Assembly (NCBI GenBank): GCA_946617675.1
Contig: CAMOKH010000114.1
Span: 1-39,459, forward strand
DNA: 39,459 bases
DNA from: an uncultured Prevotellaceae bacterium
Lineage (GTDB): Bacteria; Bacteroidota; Bacteroidia; Bacteroidales; Bacteroidaceae
Direction of reading: 5' to 3'
The notes below the pieces were generated by a model that ran no database searches, had not been told where the DNA came from, and saw nothing but the letters and a program-made list of their open reading frames with translations. Positions 1 through 7,787 of this stretch are shown one piece after another; positions within the stretch are counted from its first letter, which is position 1, and each line of letters begins with the position of its first letter. The position numbers and the translations under genes are program-made.

Positions 1-1560
1 GCGCCATACGTGAACCAACTGATGCTGGACGAAGGGCTGGCACAGGATGAAGTGGTGACGATTGACAGCAACGCCAAGGGCGAGGTGTCGGAAGAAGAGT
101 GGAAGGAGACCAAGAAGAAACTCTTCGATATCGACAAATATCAGAAGCCCAAGGTCATCGTGTCGGTCTTGATGCTGCGTGAGGGATTCGACGTAAACAA
201 CATCTGTGTTATCGTGCCGCTGCGCTCTTCAGAGGCTCCCATTCTGTTGGAACAGATTATTGGCCGAGGCCTGCGCCTGATGTGGCGAGAACCTGAGTAC
301 CAGAGCATCAAGGAGGACGACCGTAAACGTGTGCTCCAGCTGCACAGCCAGCCCAAGACCTATATCGACATGCTGAGCATCATAGAGCATCCGGCCTTCA
401 TCCAGTTCTATGAAGATCTGTTTGCACAAGGTTTGGCCGTCGAAGAGACTGGTGAGACAGGTGAGGGCGGTTCTACGGGCGACCTGATAAAGGTGAGGCT
501 GCGTGAGGGCTATGAGCAGTTTGACTTCGAATGGCCCATGATTGTAAGGGAGGCCGAGGAGGAACTGGAAGACGTGGAGATAGACCTCAGCACGCTCCAG
601 CCGTTTACGGCTTTCCCGCTGGAGAAACTGCGCCAGTTCTTAGCGCAAGAAGGCGAGACCTTCATCTCGCAAGAGGCCATCTCGAAGACGCAGTTCGGAC
701 GCTATAAGGTGACGGCCAATCTGTTTACGGCCACCAGCTATAATGAGTATCTGCAGAAGCTGTTACGAACCATCACCCTGCGTTTCGACCGTATATCGTC
801 GCACAGGGAAATGCCTGTGCCAAACCTGCAAATCAATGAGGCCAAGACCATTGCCGTCGTTGACCGCTATATTCGCACACGGTTGTTTGGTCAGCCGTTC
901 AACCCGTTCAATGGCAGCGACTGGAAGATTCTGCTTTCCAAGGATGCCATCGTCACTAAGCACGTCATTGAGGAAATGGCGCGGGCTATCTTCAACCTTC
1001 AGAACAATATCATGACTACCGATGCGCAGGTGGTTCATACGCGATTCTCGTCGGTTGCGGAGGTTAAGATGCGCGAGTCGTATTCGATGGAAACACACAA
1101 GACCATCTATGAACGGCAGGGATTCCCCACACACGGCGGCGGACTTGAGCGGGCGTTTATTGACTTCCTCGACAAGGATGGTGAGGTGGAGCGCTTCCTT
1201 AAAATCAATGAGAGTCAGCATCCGTTTGCCGTCATCTACTATATGCGCCATGACGGGCTGATGGCTACCTATCATCCTGACTTCATCGTGGCGACACGAG
1301 AAAAGGCGTACCTGATAGAGACCAAGGGCAATGACAAACTGGCAGACAGGAACGTGCGTCAGAAGCAGACAGCGGCAGTGGAGTGGACGCGCAAGATAAA
1401 CGAGCTGAAACCTGAAGAGCGGATGTACCGCGAGTGGGAGTATGTGCTCGTTAGCGAGGATAACTTCTACGGGCTGTCTGCCAACGGAGCCACCCTTACC
1501 GACATCTGCGACCGTTGCAGTGTATCGTTATCGGCGGCAACAGGCGAACTTTTCGTCTGA
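1..1560 (+). CDS. Type III restriction enzyme Res-type helicase-nuclease, 3' part
   Basis: The reading frame is open from base 1, so the start and the N-terminal helicase domain lie outside the window; about 519 residues are visible. The first part carries the end of an SF2 helicase core: motif V-like REGFDVNN, then motif VI QIIGRGLR near bases 250-280. The C-terminal part has a PD-(D/E)xK nuclease signature, HPDF near 1272-1283 followed by ETKG near 1318-1329. This order, ATP-driven translocase then nuclease, is that of type III restriction Res subunits and related DEAD/DEAH proteins. Res normally works with a Mod methyltransferase that recognises the site. No Mod is visible downstream, so it must lie upstream or this is a solitary Res-like protein. 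The neighbouring Septu genes support a defence role. Family assignment is firm; membership of a complete R-M system is inferred. Confidence 0.85.
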   Translation, partial: APYVNQLMLDEGLAQDEVVTIDSNAKGEVSEEEWKETKKKLFDIDKYQKPKVIVSVLMLREGFDVNNICVIVPLRSSEAPILLEQIIGRGLRLMWREPEYQSIKEDDRKRVLQLHSQPKTYIDMLSIIEHPAFIQFYEDLFAQGLAVEETGETGEGGSTGDLIKVRLREGYEQFDFEWPMIVREAEEELEDVEIDLSTLQPFTAFPLEKLRQFLAQEGETFISQEAISKTQFGRYKVTANLFTATSYNEYLQKLLRTITLRFDRISSHREMPVPNLQINEAKTIAVVDRYIRTRLFGQPFNPFNGSDWKILLSKDAIVTKHVIEEMARAIFNLQNNIMTTDAQVVHTRFSSVAEVKMRESYSMETHKTIYERQGFPTHGGGLERAFIDFLDKDGEVERFLKINESQHPFAVIYYMRHDGLMATYHPDFIVATREKAYLIETKGNDKLADRNVRQKQTAAVEWTRKINELKPEERMYREWEYVLVSEDNFYGLSANGATLTDICDRCSVSLSAATGELFV

Positions 1561-1605
1561 GAGCATCTTTACTATTGTCAGTGGTCGTGAATGTTTGTGA
1601 TTAAA

Positions 1606-1637
1606 TGGAGGCTCCTAACACATCGTTAGGGCCTCCA
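1606..1637 (+). terminator. Hairpin after the Res-like gene, possible terminator
   Basis: A stem of 13 pairs with one bulged base begins TGGAGGC and closes on GCCTCCA around a 5-nt loop, 46 bases after the stop codon. The downstream sequence is not a clean T-run, so intrinsic termination is likely but not certain. Confidence 0.45.
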
Positions 1638-1696
1638 TTCACATCTCTTAGGGGTTCCAAATGTTATCTTTTTGTATGTCTATATTGATGATGGAT

Positions 1697-1945
1697 TCAT
1701 TTCCGCATCAGTTTAACCAGCCTGTCATCAGTGTGGGCAAGACACCAAAAAACTTTTCCGTCTCCTCCTAAATCCCAGGGGTCAACAACTTCTCGCAGCC
1801 TGAAAGGTATGCCTTCCCATTTTTCTTGGAGAATCAACATTCGCTCTTTTCTGCGAAACTTACGATGGCAGATTTGTTTGCCACGTTTCTGCGACTTACA
1901 GCAACACCATGTACTGACAGGGGTTCGCTTTGTACTCTTACTCAT
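1697..1945 (-). CDS. Small basic Cys-rich protein, unknown function
   Basis: An 82-residue product, ATG start. The N-terminal half is strongly basic with a CCC run followed by KSQKRG and the stretch HRKFRRKERM. The C-terminal half is different in character, with LREVVDPWDLGGDGKVFW. The residue pattern reads like a real protein and resembles, from memory, short uncharacterised Bacteroidales proteins of similar layout; I cannot name the family. A TAnnTTTG-like -7 box with one mismatch (TAGTCTTG) lies at 1971-1978 on the minus strand, giving a leader of about 20 nt. No good -33 box was found. It sits between the Res-like gene and the Septu operon. It could be a nucleic-acid-binding accessory or cargo of the defence segment. 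A spurious frame cannot be excluded. Confidence 0.5.
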   Translation of the reverse strand: MSKSTKRTPVSTWCCCKSQKRGKQICHRKFRRKERMLILQEKWEGIPFRLREVVDPWDLGGDGKVFWCLAHTDDRLVKLMRK

Positions 1946-2091
1946 AATGCCTATAATGTTATGAGCGGTGCAAGACTATTGTTGCGCCACTCAGTTAAAC
2001 ATTACGAGGCATTGGTTGATTTGTTATAGACGTTCATATCTTTTCATATCTTTTAGTGAATTTGATTTGATTTCTTTGTCTCAAATTGGCA
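1946..2091. other. AT-rich spacer between small gene and ptuB
   Basis: No gene is seen here. It holds the weak -7 box for the small minus-strand gene (1971-1978) and two adjacent copies of the 10-mer TTCATATCTT (2033-2042 and 2043-2052). A 7-bp inverted repeat, AATTTGA at 2059-2065 and TCAAATT at 2081-2087, follows the ptuB stop but has no T-run, so it is not called a terminator. Confidence 0.4.
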
Positions 2092-2832
2092 CTATTTAGC
2101 CATAGCCACAGAAAGTAGTTTCGACTTTATCGCCTTGAGGTCGTCGTCCCAAAGCTGATGCTGGATGAGGTAGGCCTCCATGTCCTTGTACGGATCAAAT
2201 TCGTATAGGATATAGGTAGAGATGACAGCCGAATACTCGTGCTCCGGGCCGCATCCTTCCAGAGTAGACTTTATTTTAGAAATCGTGTTTCTTCGCTTTC
2301 TGTCAGTATCATCCTGCTTTAGCTTCTCGAAAAGCGTTTCAAGTTCGTCGGCTACAATAAAGGCGATACTCGCCCGAGGCTCTGCAAAATGAAGTCTGTC
2401 GTTAAGTGCAAGCACATCGATGGTTGTTTGCCCCTTTTCGTTGTGGTTCCTGCTGTAATATCTGAAACTTTCCACATAAAGGAAGTCCTTGGGGTTGTCG
2501 ACCAATGGATTGACAATAGGCTCTGCCACTACGTCGTGGTCGCCTTTAGTCGTGTTACACTTCTTGCACGAAGGCAGCAGGTTGCCCCAACGGACGACCT
2601 CATCCTTGTATTTGTCTTTGTGGCGGAAGTGGTCTATCTCCATATAGGCACTCTCCTCGTTCAGCAGCTGCTCAGAATAAGCACACTTGTTGTGAGTCAT
2701 CTTTAGCAGGGCCTGCTCTATGTAGGTTTTCTTCCAGACTGCCTTCCCGCTACTTTTGAAGTCTTCCACCAGTTGCGCTTCGACTTCTTCGGTCAGCTCG
2801 ACCGGCTTGGCTATGAGAGACAGTTTAATCAT
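2092..2832 (-). CDS. ptuB: Septu system HNH nuclease PtuB
   Basis: A 246-residue HNH endonuclease of the PtuB/TIGR02646-like family. Visible motifs are C50-A-Y-S53, the catalytic EIDHF (residues 65-69, D67 and H68), N84-L-L-P and the second zinc knuckle C89-K-K-C92 followed by KGD (96-98). The first knuckle has Ser where the common CxxC form has a second Cys. In Septu, PtuB is the DNA-cutting effector that works in a complex with the ATPase PtuA and limits phage. The start ATG overlaps the end of ptuA by 8 bases, the usual arrangement for translational coupling. The region is visibly more AT-rich than the housekeeping genes beside it, consistent with horizontal acquisition. PtuAB also occur as effectors of some retrons, but no reverse transcriptase is present here. 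Confidence 0.88.
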   Translation of the reverse strand: MIKLSLIAKPVELTEEVEAQLVEDFKSSGKAVWKKTYIEQALLKMTHNKCAYSEQLLNEESAYMEIDHFRHKDKYKDEVVRWGNLLPSCKKCNTTKGDHDVVAEPIVNPLVDNPKDFLYVESFRYYSRNHNEKGQTTIDVLALNDRLHFAEPRASIAFIVADELETLFEKLKQDDTDRKRRNTISKIKSTLEGCGPEHEYSAVISTYILYEFDPYKDMEAYLIQHQLWDDDLKAIKSKLLSVAMAK

Positions 2833-4054
2833 TGTTCGTCAGACGGGCTAATTGTAGTTTCAGCAACCTTCTCTCAGGGTTCTGCGGGTGCAGGATTTCT
2901 GTCAGGACCTGATAGGCGTTTTCAGCTTTTTCCTTGTCGTCCTGATCCAAACCCTCGTCGAACATCTGGAAGTACTTCTGGTAGACATCAGAATACACGT
3001 CGTTGTCCATCTTCATCGTTTCTCGAAGTATTTCTTCTACAGTCCACCCGCTGAAGTTGGTAATTGGCGAGCGTTCGGCAGTGAGTTTCTCTCCTTGGCG
3101 CCGCAGCACATACAGGTTGACCTCGTTCATAGACTGGATGACAAGTGGGCTGTGGGTGGTCACTATGAACTGTACGTTCCTGAACACATTGGAAATGATG
3201 GCAATGATGTCTCGTTGCCACTTGGGGTGCAGGTGCAGGTCTATCTCGTCTATCAGTACCACGGCGCTCTCCTGCAAGGGGTTGTCGGAGTCTGGATATT
3301 TCTCAAACATCCTTTTACACAGGTCAATCACCCATGAGAGCATGGACTGGTAGCCATAGCCGAGTTGTGTATATCTGAACCAGCCGTCCTTTGTCAGGAA
3401 CAGCACATAGTTGTGCATTTCGTCGGAACTCTCAAACTTGAAGTCGGAGATTTCTGGGAAGACATTGCCGCAAATCAGTTCGCGAACCTTTTCCAACCGT
3501 CTGGCTGCAGAGGTGTTGTTGTTCTTTGCGGCATAATCCAGCTGCATCAGCCATTCCTCGATGTTCACCAAGCGCTGGTCGTTGGAAAACAATGTGTCGC
3601 AGTCGCCGCAAGACTGTTCCGAAAGGCTTGTTTTTGAGGGATAACGGCTCACGCCATAGCCAAAGATATAGAATGATGACAACTTGTTGGAAGCATCCAT
3701 AGACCAAACTCCATGATTACTATACATCCAAGATATATTCTCGTAGCCTATCAATTGACTGCTAACCATAGCTTCCTCTACGTTTTTGGTTAGCTGTTGC
3801 ATTAAATATTTATTTGCGAAAGATGCGGGCACTATGTTATATTTATCCTTATCCTCTTCCTGCTGAGTTTTTACTCTTACAGGTCTCAGATTGGCAATGG
3901 CTTTCAAAATACTGGTCTTACCCGTATTGTTGTTACCCAACAATACAGTCCACTGATAAAGAGACGAGCCGTCTTTCTCGCAGTTTATCTCAAAATCATC
4001 AAAACTCCTAAACGATTTCAGAGATATGGAGCGAAACTTTATACCGTTATTCAT
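2825..4054 (-). CDS. ptuA: Septu system AAA ATPase PtuA
   Basis: A 409-residue SMC/ABC-like ATPase. Walker A is GNNNTGKTS (residues 40-48), Walker B VVLIDEID (265-272), and the switch region reads TTHSP (299-303). A GYGYQSMLSW segment (232-241) occupies the place of the ABC signature. The C-terminus (ILHPQNPERRLL) is the region where PtuA-type proteins contact their nuclease partner. Together with the overlapping downstream HNH gene this is a type I Septu pair: PtuA binds nucleotide and controls PtuB. The ATG at 4054 is preceded by a strong promoter 23 bases upstream, which supports this start. Other AAA_21 ATPases share the motifs, so the identification rests on the partner and gene order as much as on the sequence. 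Confidence 0.88.
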   Translation of the reverse strand: MNNGIKFRSISLKSFRSFDDFEINCEKDGSSLYQWTVLLGNNNTGKTSILKAIANLRPVRVKTQQEEDKDKYNIVPASFANKYLMQQLTKNVEEAMVSSQLIGYENISWMYSNHGVWSMDASNKLSSFYIFGYGVSRYPSKTSLSEQSCGDCDTLFSNDQRLVNIEEWLMQLDYAAKNNNTSAARRLEKVRELICGNVFPEISDFKFESSDEMHNYVLFLTKDGWFRYTQLGYGYQSMLSWVIDLCKRMFEKYPDSDNPLQESAVVLIDEIDLHLHPKWQRDIIAIISNVFRNVQFIVTTHSPLVIQSMNEVNLYVLRRQGEKLTAERSPITNFSGWTVEEILRETMKMDNDVYSDVYQKYFQMFDEGLDQDDKEKAENAYQVLTEILHPQNPERRLLKLQLARLTNND

Positions 4055-4076
4055 AGAATAATTTTTCTTTTGTGTG

Positions 4077-4107
4077 CAAAGGTAGCATTTTTTTCCTAAT
4101 TCACAAA
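4077..4107 (-). promoter_or_regulatory. Promoter of the ptuAB operon
   Basis: On the minus strand a -33 box TTTG (4104-4107) and a perfect -7 box TACCTTTG (4077-4084) are 19 bases apart, matching the Bacteroidota sigma factor consensus. The predicted leader is about 15 nt. The match suggests constitutive expression of Septu. Confidence 0.8.
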
Positions 4108-4223
4108 TAATTGTTTAGTAAATTGCATAATAAGATAGCATTTTATCTCGTATGAGTAGGCTCAGTAACTGCAGCCTTGTGGTCTTGACCATTGCTGAGA
4201 CTGGGGGCAATCATCATGAGTTG

Positions 4224-5189
4224 TCAGAAGGCTTCGCGGTAGCGGTTCTCGTCCTTGTCGTCGAGCATGGAGAGGTACGACTGGTAGCGGCTCTGGGCTA
4301 TCAGGTGGTCGCCGACGGCGCGCAGCACGGCACAGCCGGGCTCATGGGTGTGGGTGCAGTTGCTGAAGCGGCACTGCTTGCTGTACTCGAAGATTTCGCG
4401 GAAGTAGCTGGTCAGCTCCTCGCGCTCCATGTCGAACGTGCCGAAGCCCTTGATGCCCGGCGTGTCGATGAGGTAGCCCCCCCCCTTGTCGCCCCCCGAG
4501 GGTGGCAGGCTTATCATCTCCGAAAACGTGGTGGTGTGCTGCCCCGCCTGGTGGGCCTCGCTGATTTCAGCCGTGCGCAGGTTGGCACCGGGCACGAGGC
4601 GGTTGATGAGCGTCGACTTGCCCACGCCGCTGTTTCCGCTGAGCAGCGTGATCTTGCCGTCGAGCAGTGGGCGGAGCTCTTCGACGCCGTCGCCCGTCTC
4701 GGCCGAAATCTGGCGACACTCGTAGCCGATACCAGAGTAGAGTGCAACCATCATCTGCTGGTAGTGCAGCAGGTCGTCGTCGAGCAGGTCGGTCTTGTTG
4801 AACACCAGTACGACGGGTACGCTGTAGGCCTCGGCCGAGGCGAGGAAGCGGTCGATGAAGGTGGTTGAGGTCTGCGGTCGGCTGACGGTGATGATGAGCA
4901 GTGCCTGGTCGACGTTTGCGGCCAGGATGTGGCTCTGTTTCGAGAGGTTGATACTCTTGCGGATGATGTAGTTGCGGCGGTCGTCGATGGCTACAATCCA
5001 GCAGACCCCCTCCTGGCCTCCCCCTGTCGAGGGGGAGGAAAGCGTCACACGGTCGCCGACGGCCACGGGGTTTGTGCTCCGTATGCCTTTGATACGGAAG
5101 TTTCCCTTAACTTTGCAATCGAGCAGCCGGCCATCGTCCGTGCGGACGGTGTACCAGCTGCCCGTGTTCTTAACGACGAGACCTTTCAA
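4224..5189 (-). CDS. rsgA: Ribosome small-subunit GTPase RsgA
   Basis: A circularly permuted GTPase of 321 residues that acts late in 30S subunit maturation. It has an N-terminal OB fold, G4 NKTD (131-134), G1 GNSGVGKST (185-193), G3 DTPG (242-245), and a C-terminal zinc site C273, C278, H280, C286. Two Pro/Gly-rich stretches are unusual: [10 protein letters not shown] (about 52-61) in the OB fold and [11 protein letters not shown] (228-238) just before G3. Both are encoded by copies of a GC-rich palindromic element that recurs in this window, and both fall in loops. The start is probably TTG at 5189: the conserved [14 protein letters not shown] N-terminus begins there, an in-frame stop lies two codons upstream, and a 7-nt repeat runs into the start codon. 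It follows frr, 49 bases downstream, in the same direction. Confidence 0.95.
   Translation of the reverse strand: MKGLVVKNTGSWYTVRTDDGRLLDCKVKGNFRIKGIRSTNPVAVGDRVTLSSPSTGGGQEGVCWIVAIDDRRNYIIRKSINLSKQSHILAANVDQALLIITVSRPQTSTTFIDRFLASAEAYSVPVVLVFNKTDLLDDDLLHYQQMMVALYSGIGYECRQISAETGDGVEELRPLLDGKITLLSGNSGVGKSTLINRLVPGANLRTAEISEAHQAGQHTTTFSEMISLPPSGGDKGGGYLIDTPGIKGFGTFDMEREELTSYFREIFEYSKQCRFSNCTHTHEPGCAVLRAVGDHLIAQSRYQSYLSMLDDKDENRYREAF
4475..4514 (-). repeat. GC-rich element copy A, inside rsgA
   Basis: A C-run (4477-4485) followed by a second C-run and GAGGG makes up this copy. It aligns with the more regular copy B but has a degenerate stem. Read as rsgA it gives residues 228-238 ([11 protein letters not shown]), a Gly-rich expansion next to the G3 motif. 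Confidence 0.65.
5001..5041 (-). repeat. GC-rich palindromic element copy B, inside rsgA
   Basis: Contains a perfect 9-bp stem, CCTCCCCCT at 5017-5025 and AGGGGGAGG at 5030-5038, with a 4-nt loop, preceded by a second C-rich block. It is in frame in rsgA and encodes [10 protein letters not shown]. Confidence 0.75.
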
Positions 5190-5238
5190 TTCTCAATTCT
5201 CAATTGTCAATTGTCAATTCTCAATTCTCAATTGTCAA
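5186..5238 (-). repeat. Heptanucleotide repeat before rsgA
   Basis: Seven consecutive 7-nt units of TCAATT followed by C or G (5186-5234) plus a partial eighth fill the frr-rsgA spacer. Read towards rsgA the units are GAGAATT or GACAATT, ending in GAAAGG at the start codon. The repeat supplies the TTG that serves as the start. Confidence 0.9.
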
Positions 5239-5799
5239 CTACACCGTCATGATTTCCTTGTTCTTGGCTTCGATGAGTTCGTCGAGCTTCTTGATAAACT
5301 TGTCGTGCAGTTTCTGCAGCTCCAGCTCGGCGTCCTTCTCGTTGTCCTCAGAGAGACCGTCCTTGATGGCCTTCTTCAGCTTGTCCTTGATGTCGGCGCG
5401 CACGTTGCGCACCTCGACCTTGGCCTTCTCGGCAATCTTGTTGCACTGCTTCACCAGGTCGCGGCGGCGCTCCTCGGTGGGCTGCGGAATGCCGAGACGG
5501 ATAACCTCGCCGTTGTTCTCGGGCGTGATGCCCACGTCGCTGTCCATGATGGCCTTCTCGATGTCCTTGATCTGCTTGCGGTCCCAGGGCTTGATGGCGA
5601 TGGTCCGGGCATCGGGGGTCGTCACTGTTGCTACTTGGTTCAGGGGTACCTTACTACCGTATGACACCACCCTTACACCGTCGAGGATAGCCACGTTGGC
5701 GCGGCCGGCGCGAATGCGGTTCAGCTCGTCTTCGAGGTACATGGCTGCCATTTCCATCCGCTCTTCACTCTTCTTTAATGTCTCTTTTACGTCTATCAT
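5239..5799 (-). CDS. frr: Ribosome recycling factor
   Basis: A 186-residue protein of the normal RRF length. It splits post-termination ribosomes together with EF-G. Conserved features are the N-terminal helix with LNRIRAGRAN (the RxGRA segment), the central beta domain with PWDRKQIKDIEKAI, and the C-terminal helices with RRDLVKQC and KVEVRN. The start at 5799 (MIDVKETL) is chosen over an in-frame ATG at 5838 because the promoter -7 box lies at 5827-5834, so the longer start would not be transcribed. It is the first gene of an frr-rsgA unit. Confidence 0.97.
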   Translation of the reverse strand: MIDVKETLKKSEERMEMAAMYLEDELNRIRAGRANVAILDGVRVVSYGSKVPLNQVATVTTPDARTIAIKPWDRKQIKDIEKAIMDSDVGITPENNGEVIRLGIPQPTEERRRDLVKQCNKIAEKAKVEVRNVRADIKDKLKKAIKDGLSEDNEKDAELELQKLHDKFIKKLDELIEAKNKEIMTV

Positions 5800-5826
5800 A
5801 AGTTCAAGTTTTGGGTTTTCTGTTGA

Positions 5827-5858
5827 CAAAGTTAGCATTTTTCTGCGAAACTCGCAAA
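5827..5858 (-). promoter_or_regulatory. Promoter of frr-rsgA
   Basis: Minus strand -33 TTTG (5855-5858), 20-nt spacer, perfect -7 TAACTTTG (5827-5834). It fixes the frr start at 5799 and lies back to back with the cysK promoter. Confidence 0.85.
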
Positions 5859-5877
5859 GGTTTTACACTTTTTTTTA

Positions 5878-5885
5878 TAACTTTG
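5878..5885 (+). promoter_or_regulatory. Promoter -7 box of cysK
   Basis: A perfect TAACTTTG sits 41 bases before the cysK ATG. No clear TTTG is found at the -33 distance, where the opposite-strand frr promoter overlaps. The two divergent promoters share about 60 bases. Confidence 0.7.
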
Positions 5886-5926
5886 CAGCAGAAAGTGAAA
5901 CTTTTACTGATATAGAATAGGTGAAT

Positions 5927-6874
5927 ATGGCAAAAATAGCAAAACAGCTGACCGAACTCATCGGCAACACACCCCTGCTGGAGCTCGGCAGATACTCGCA
6001 GCTGAACGGACTCGAAACGCCCATCGTGGCCAAGGTGGAATTCTTCAATCCCGGCGGCAGTGCCAAGGATCGCATAGCCGTTGCGATGGTCGACGACGCC
6101 GAGCAGAAGGGGCTGCTGAAGCCGGGGGCTACCATCATCGAGCCGACAAGTGGAAACACCGGCGTGGGACTGGCACTGGTCAGTGCCGTGCGTGGCTACC
6201 ACCTGATACTGACCATGCCCGAGACGATGAGCCAGGAGCGCCGCAACCTGGTCAGGGCCTACGGTGCCGACGTGCGCCTGACCCCCGGGCGCGACGGCAT
6301 GCAGGGCGCCATCGACGAGGCCCAGCGGCTCTGCGCCGAGATTCCCGGCAGCATCATCCTGGGGCAGTTTGACAACCCCGCCAACCCCGAGAGCCACTAC
6401 CTGACCACGGGGCCCGAGATCTGGCAGCAGACCGACGGGCGGGTGGACATCTTCGTGGCCGGCGTCGGCACGGGTGGCACCATCAGCGGTGTGGCCCGCT
6501 ACCTGAAGCAGCAGCGCCCCGACGTGACGGTGGTGGGCGTCGAGCCGCTGTCGTCGGCCGTCCTGAACGGCAAGCCTGCCGGTGCGCATAAGATTCAGGG
6601 CATCGGTGCCGGGTTCATTCCCAAGACCTACGATGCCTCGCTCGTCGACGAGGTGCTGCCCATAGCCGACGACGACGCCATACGCGCCGGTCGCGAGTTG
6701 GCCCGTACCGACGGTCTGCTGGTGGGCATCTCGTCGGGCGCCGCCGTTGCGGGTGCCGTCCAGATAGCCCGCCGCCCTGAGAACCGGGGCAAGTGTATTG
6801 TGGCGTTGCTGCCCGACACGGGCGAACGCTATCTCTCGACCGTACTCTATGCTTTCGATGAGTATCCGCTATAA
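5927..6874 (+). CDS. cysK: Cysteine synthase A (O-acetylserine sulfhydrylase)
   Basis: A 315-residue PLP enzyme that makes L-cysteine from O-acetylserine and sulfide in the cytosol. Seen in sequence: NPGGSAKDR with the PLP lysine K47, the substrate loop TSGNTG (74-79), the phosphate-binding GVGTGGT (179-185) and a C-terminal SSGAA segment. ATG at 5927 gives MAKIAKQL; a GTG two codons earlier is possible but less likely. The gene is divergent from frr and followed 34 bases later by an AraC-type regulator. Confidence 0.96.
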   Translation: MAKIAKQLTELIGNTPLLELGRYSQLNGLETPIVAKVEFFNPGGSAKDRIAVAMVDDAEQKGLLKPGATIIEPTSGNTGVGLALVSAVRGYHLILTMPETMSQERRNLVRAYGADVRLTPGRDGMQGAIDEAQRLCAEIPGSIILGQFDNPANPESHYLTTGPEIWQQTDGRVDIFVAGVGTGGTISGVARYLKQQRPDVTVVGVEPLSSAVLNGKPAGAHKIQGIGAGFIPKTYDASLVDEVLPIADDDAIRAGRELARTDGLLVGISSGAAVAGAVQIARRPENRGKCIVALLPDTGERYLSTVLYAFDEYPL

Positions 6875-6908
6875 ATGACCTACCCAACTGAGACAAAACT
6901 AAAAACCT

Positions 6909-7781
6909 ATGCAGATAAGCAAATATCTATTAGCTAATGATCGTGATGCACTCTGGGGGCTCACCGTCAGCACCGTGGGCTACGAGGAGATAGCACCGGG
7001 CGACCCTTATCCCACCCACGGCCACGCCGACGGCTACTACTTCGATGTGGAGCGGGGCCGCGAGCTCAACGAGTACCAACTGCTCTACCTCACTGAGGGC
7101 GAAGGCACATTCCACAGCACCACCATCCGCGAGGCTCCGCTCCACGAGGGCGACCTCTGGCTGCTCTTCCCCGGCGAGTGGCACTCCTACCACCCCAACC
7201 CCAAGACGGGGTGGAAGAGCTACTGGATAGGATTCAAGGGGCGTAACATCGACGACCGCGTGCGCGCCGGCTTCCTCTCGCCCCAGAAGCCTGTCTACCA
7301 CGTCGGCTTCAGCGACGACATCGTGCGTCTCTACAAGCAGGCCTACGACACCGCCGTCATCGAGGCCGCCTACTCGCAGCAGCTCATGGCGGGTATCGTG
7401 AACCACCTCATCGGACTGATGTACTCGCTGGAGCGTAACATCCAGCTGAGCCGTAACCAGGCCCACGTCGACATGATCAGTCGGGCCCGACTGCGCATCC
7501 GCGAGGCCCTCGAGAGCAACCTCACCATTCAGCAGGTTGCCGACGAGATGGGCGTCAGCTACTCGAACTTCCGTAAGCTCTTCAAGGAGCACACCGGCAT
7601 CTCACCGGCCATCTACCAGCAGGACCTGCGGCTGCAGCGTGCCAAGGAACTGCTGTCGACCACCTCGATGAGCGTGAAGGAGATAGCCTACCGCCTGAAC
7701 TTCGAATCGCCCGACTACTTCTCGGCCAAGTTCAAGATTAAGACTGGCCGCCGCCCGAGCGAGCTGAGAAGCGACGCTTAG
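6909..7781 (+). CDS. AraC family transcriptional regulator with cupin sensor domain
   Basis: A 290-residue regulator. The N-terminal half is a cupin-like sensor (GDLWLLFPGEWHSYHPNPKTGW), and the C-terminal third is the AraC double helix-turn-helix, with LTIQQVADEMGVSYSNFRKLFKEHTG and MSVKEIAYRLNFESPDYFSAKFK followed by GRRPSELR. Such proteins bind a sugar and activate nearby catabolic genes. The closest sugar genes are rhaB-rhaA, beyond nhaD, and Bacteroides rhamnose utilization is known to be controlled by an AraC-type regulator, so a RhaR-like role is plausible. It could instead be cotranscribed with cysK, whose stop lies 34 bases upstream. It is convergent with nhaD, 6 bases between stop codons. 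Confidence 0.9.
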   Translation: MQISKYLLANDRDALWGLTVSTVGYEEIAPGDPYPTHGHADGYYFDVERGRELNEYQLLYLTEGEGTFHSTTIREAPLHEGDLWLLFPGEWHSYHPNPKTGWKSYWIGFKGRNIDDRVRAGFLSPQKPVYHVGFSDDIVRLYKQAYDTAVIEAAYSQQLMAGIVNHLIGLMYSLERNIQLSRNQAHVDMISRARLRIREALESNLTIQQVADEMGVSYSNFRKLFKEHTGISPAIYQQDLRLQRAKELLSTTSMSVKEIAYRLNFESPDYFSAKFKIKTGRRPSELRSDA

Positions 7782-7787
7782 AAGGAT

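Noticed and set aside
2059..2087. Inverted repeat AATTTGA/TCAAATT after ptuB as a terminator
   Set aside because: Seven A/T-rich pairs with a 15-nt loop and no T-run are too weak.
4055..4223. Space upstream of ptuA as a retron RNA
   Set aside because: No reverse transcriptase is present and no msr/msd-like pair of inverted repeats was seen; the region is explained by the ptuAB promoter and the end of rsgA.
5799..5838. Longer N-terminus for the ribosome recycling factor
   Set aside because: The -7 box at 5827-5834 lies inside that stretch, and RRF proteins are normally about 185 residues.
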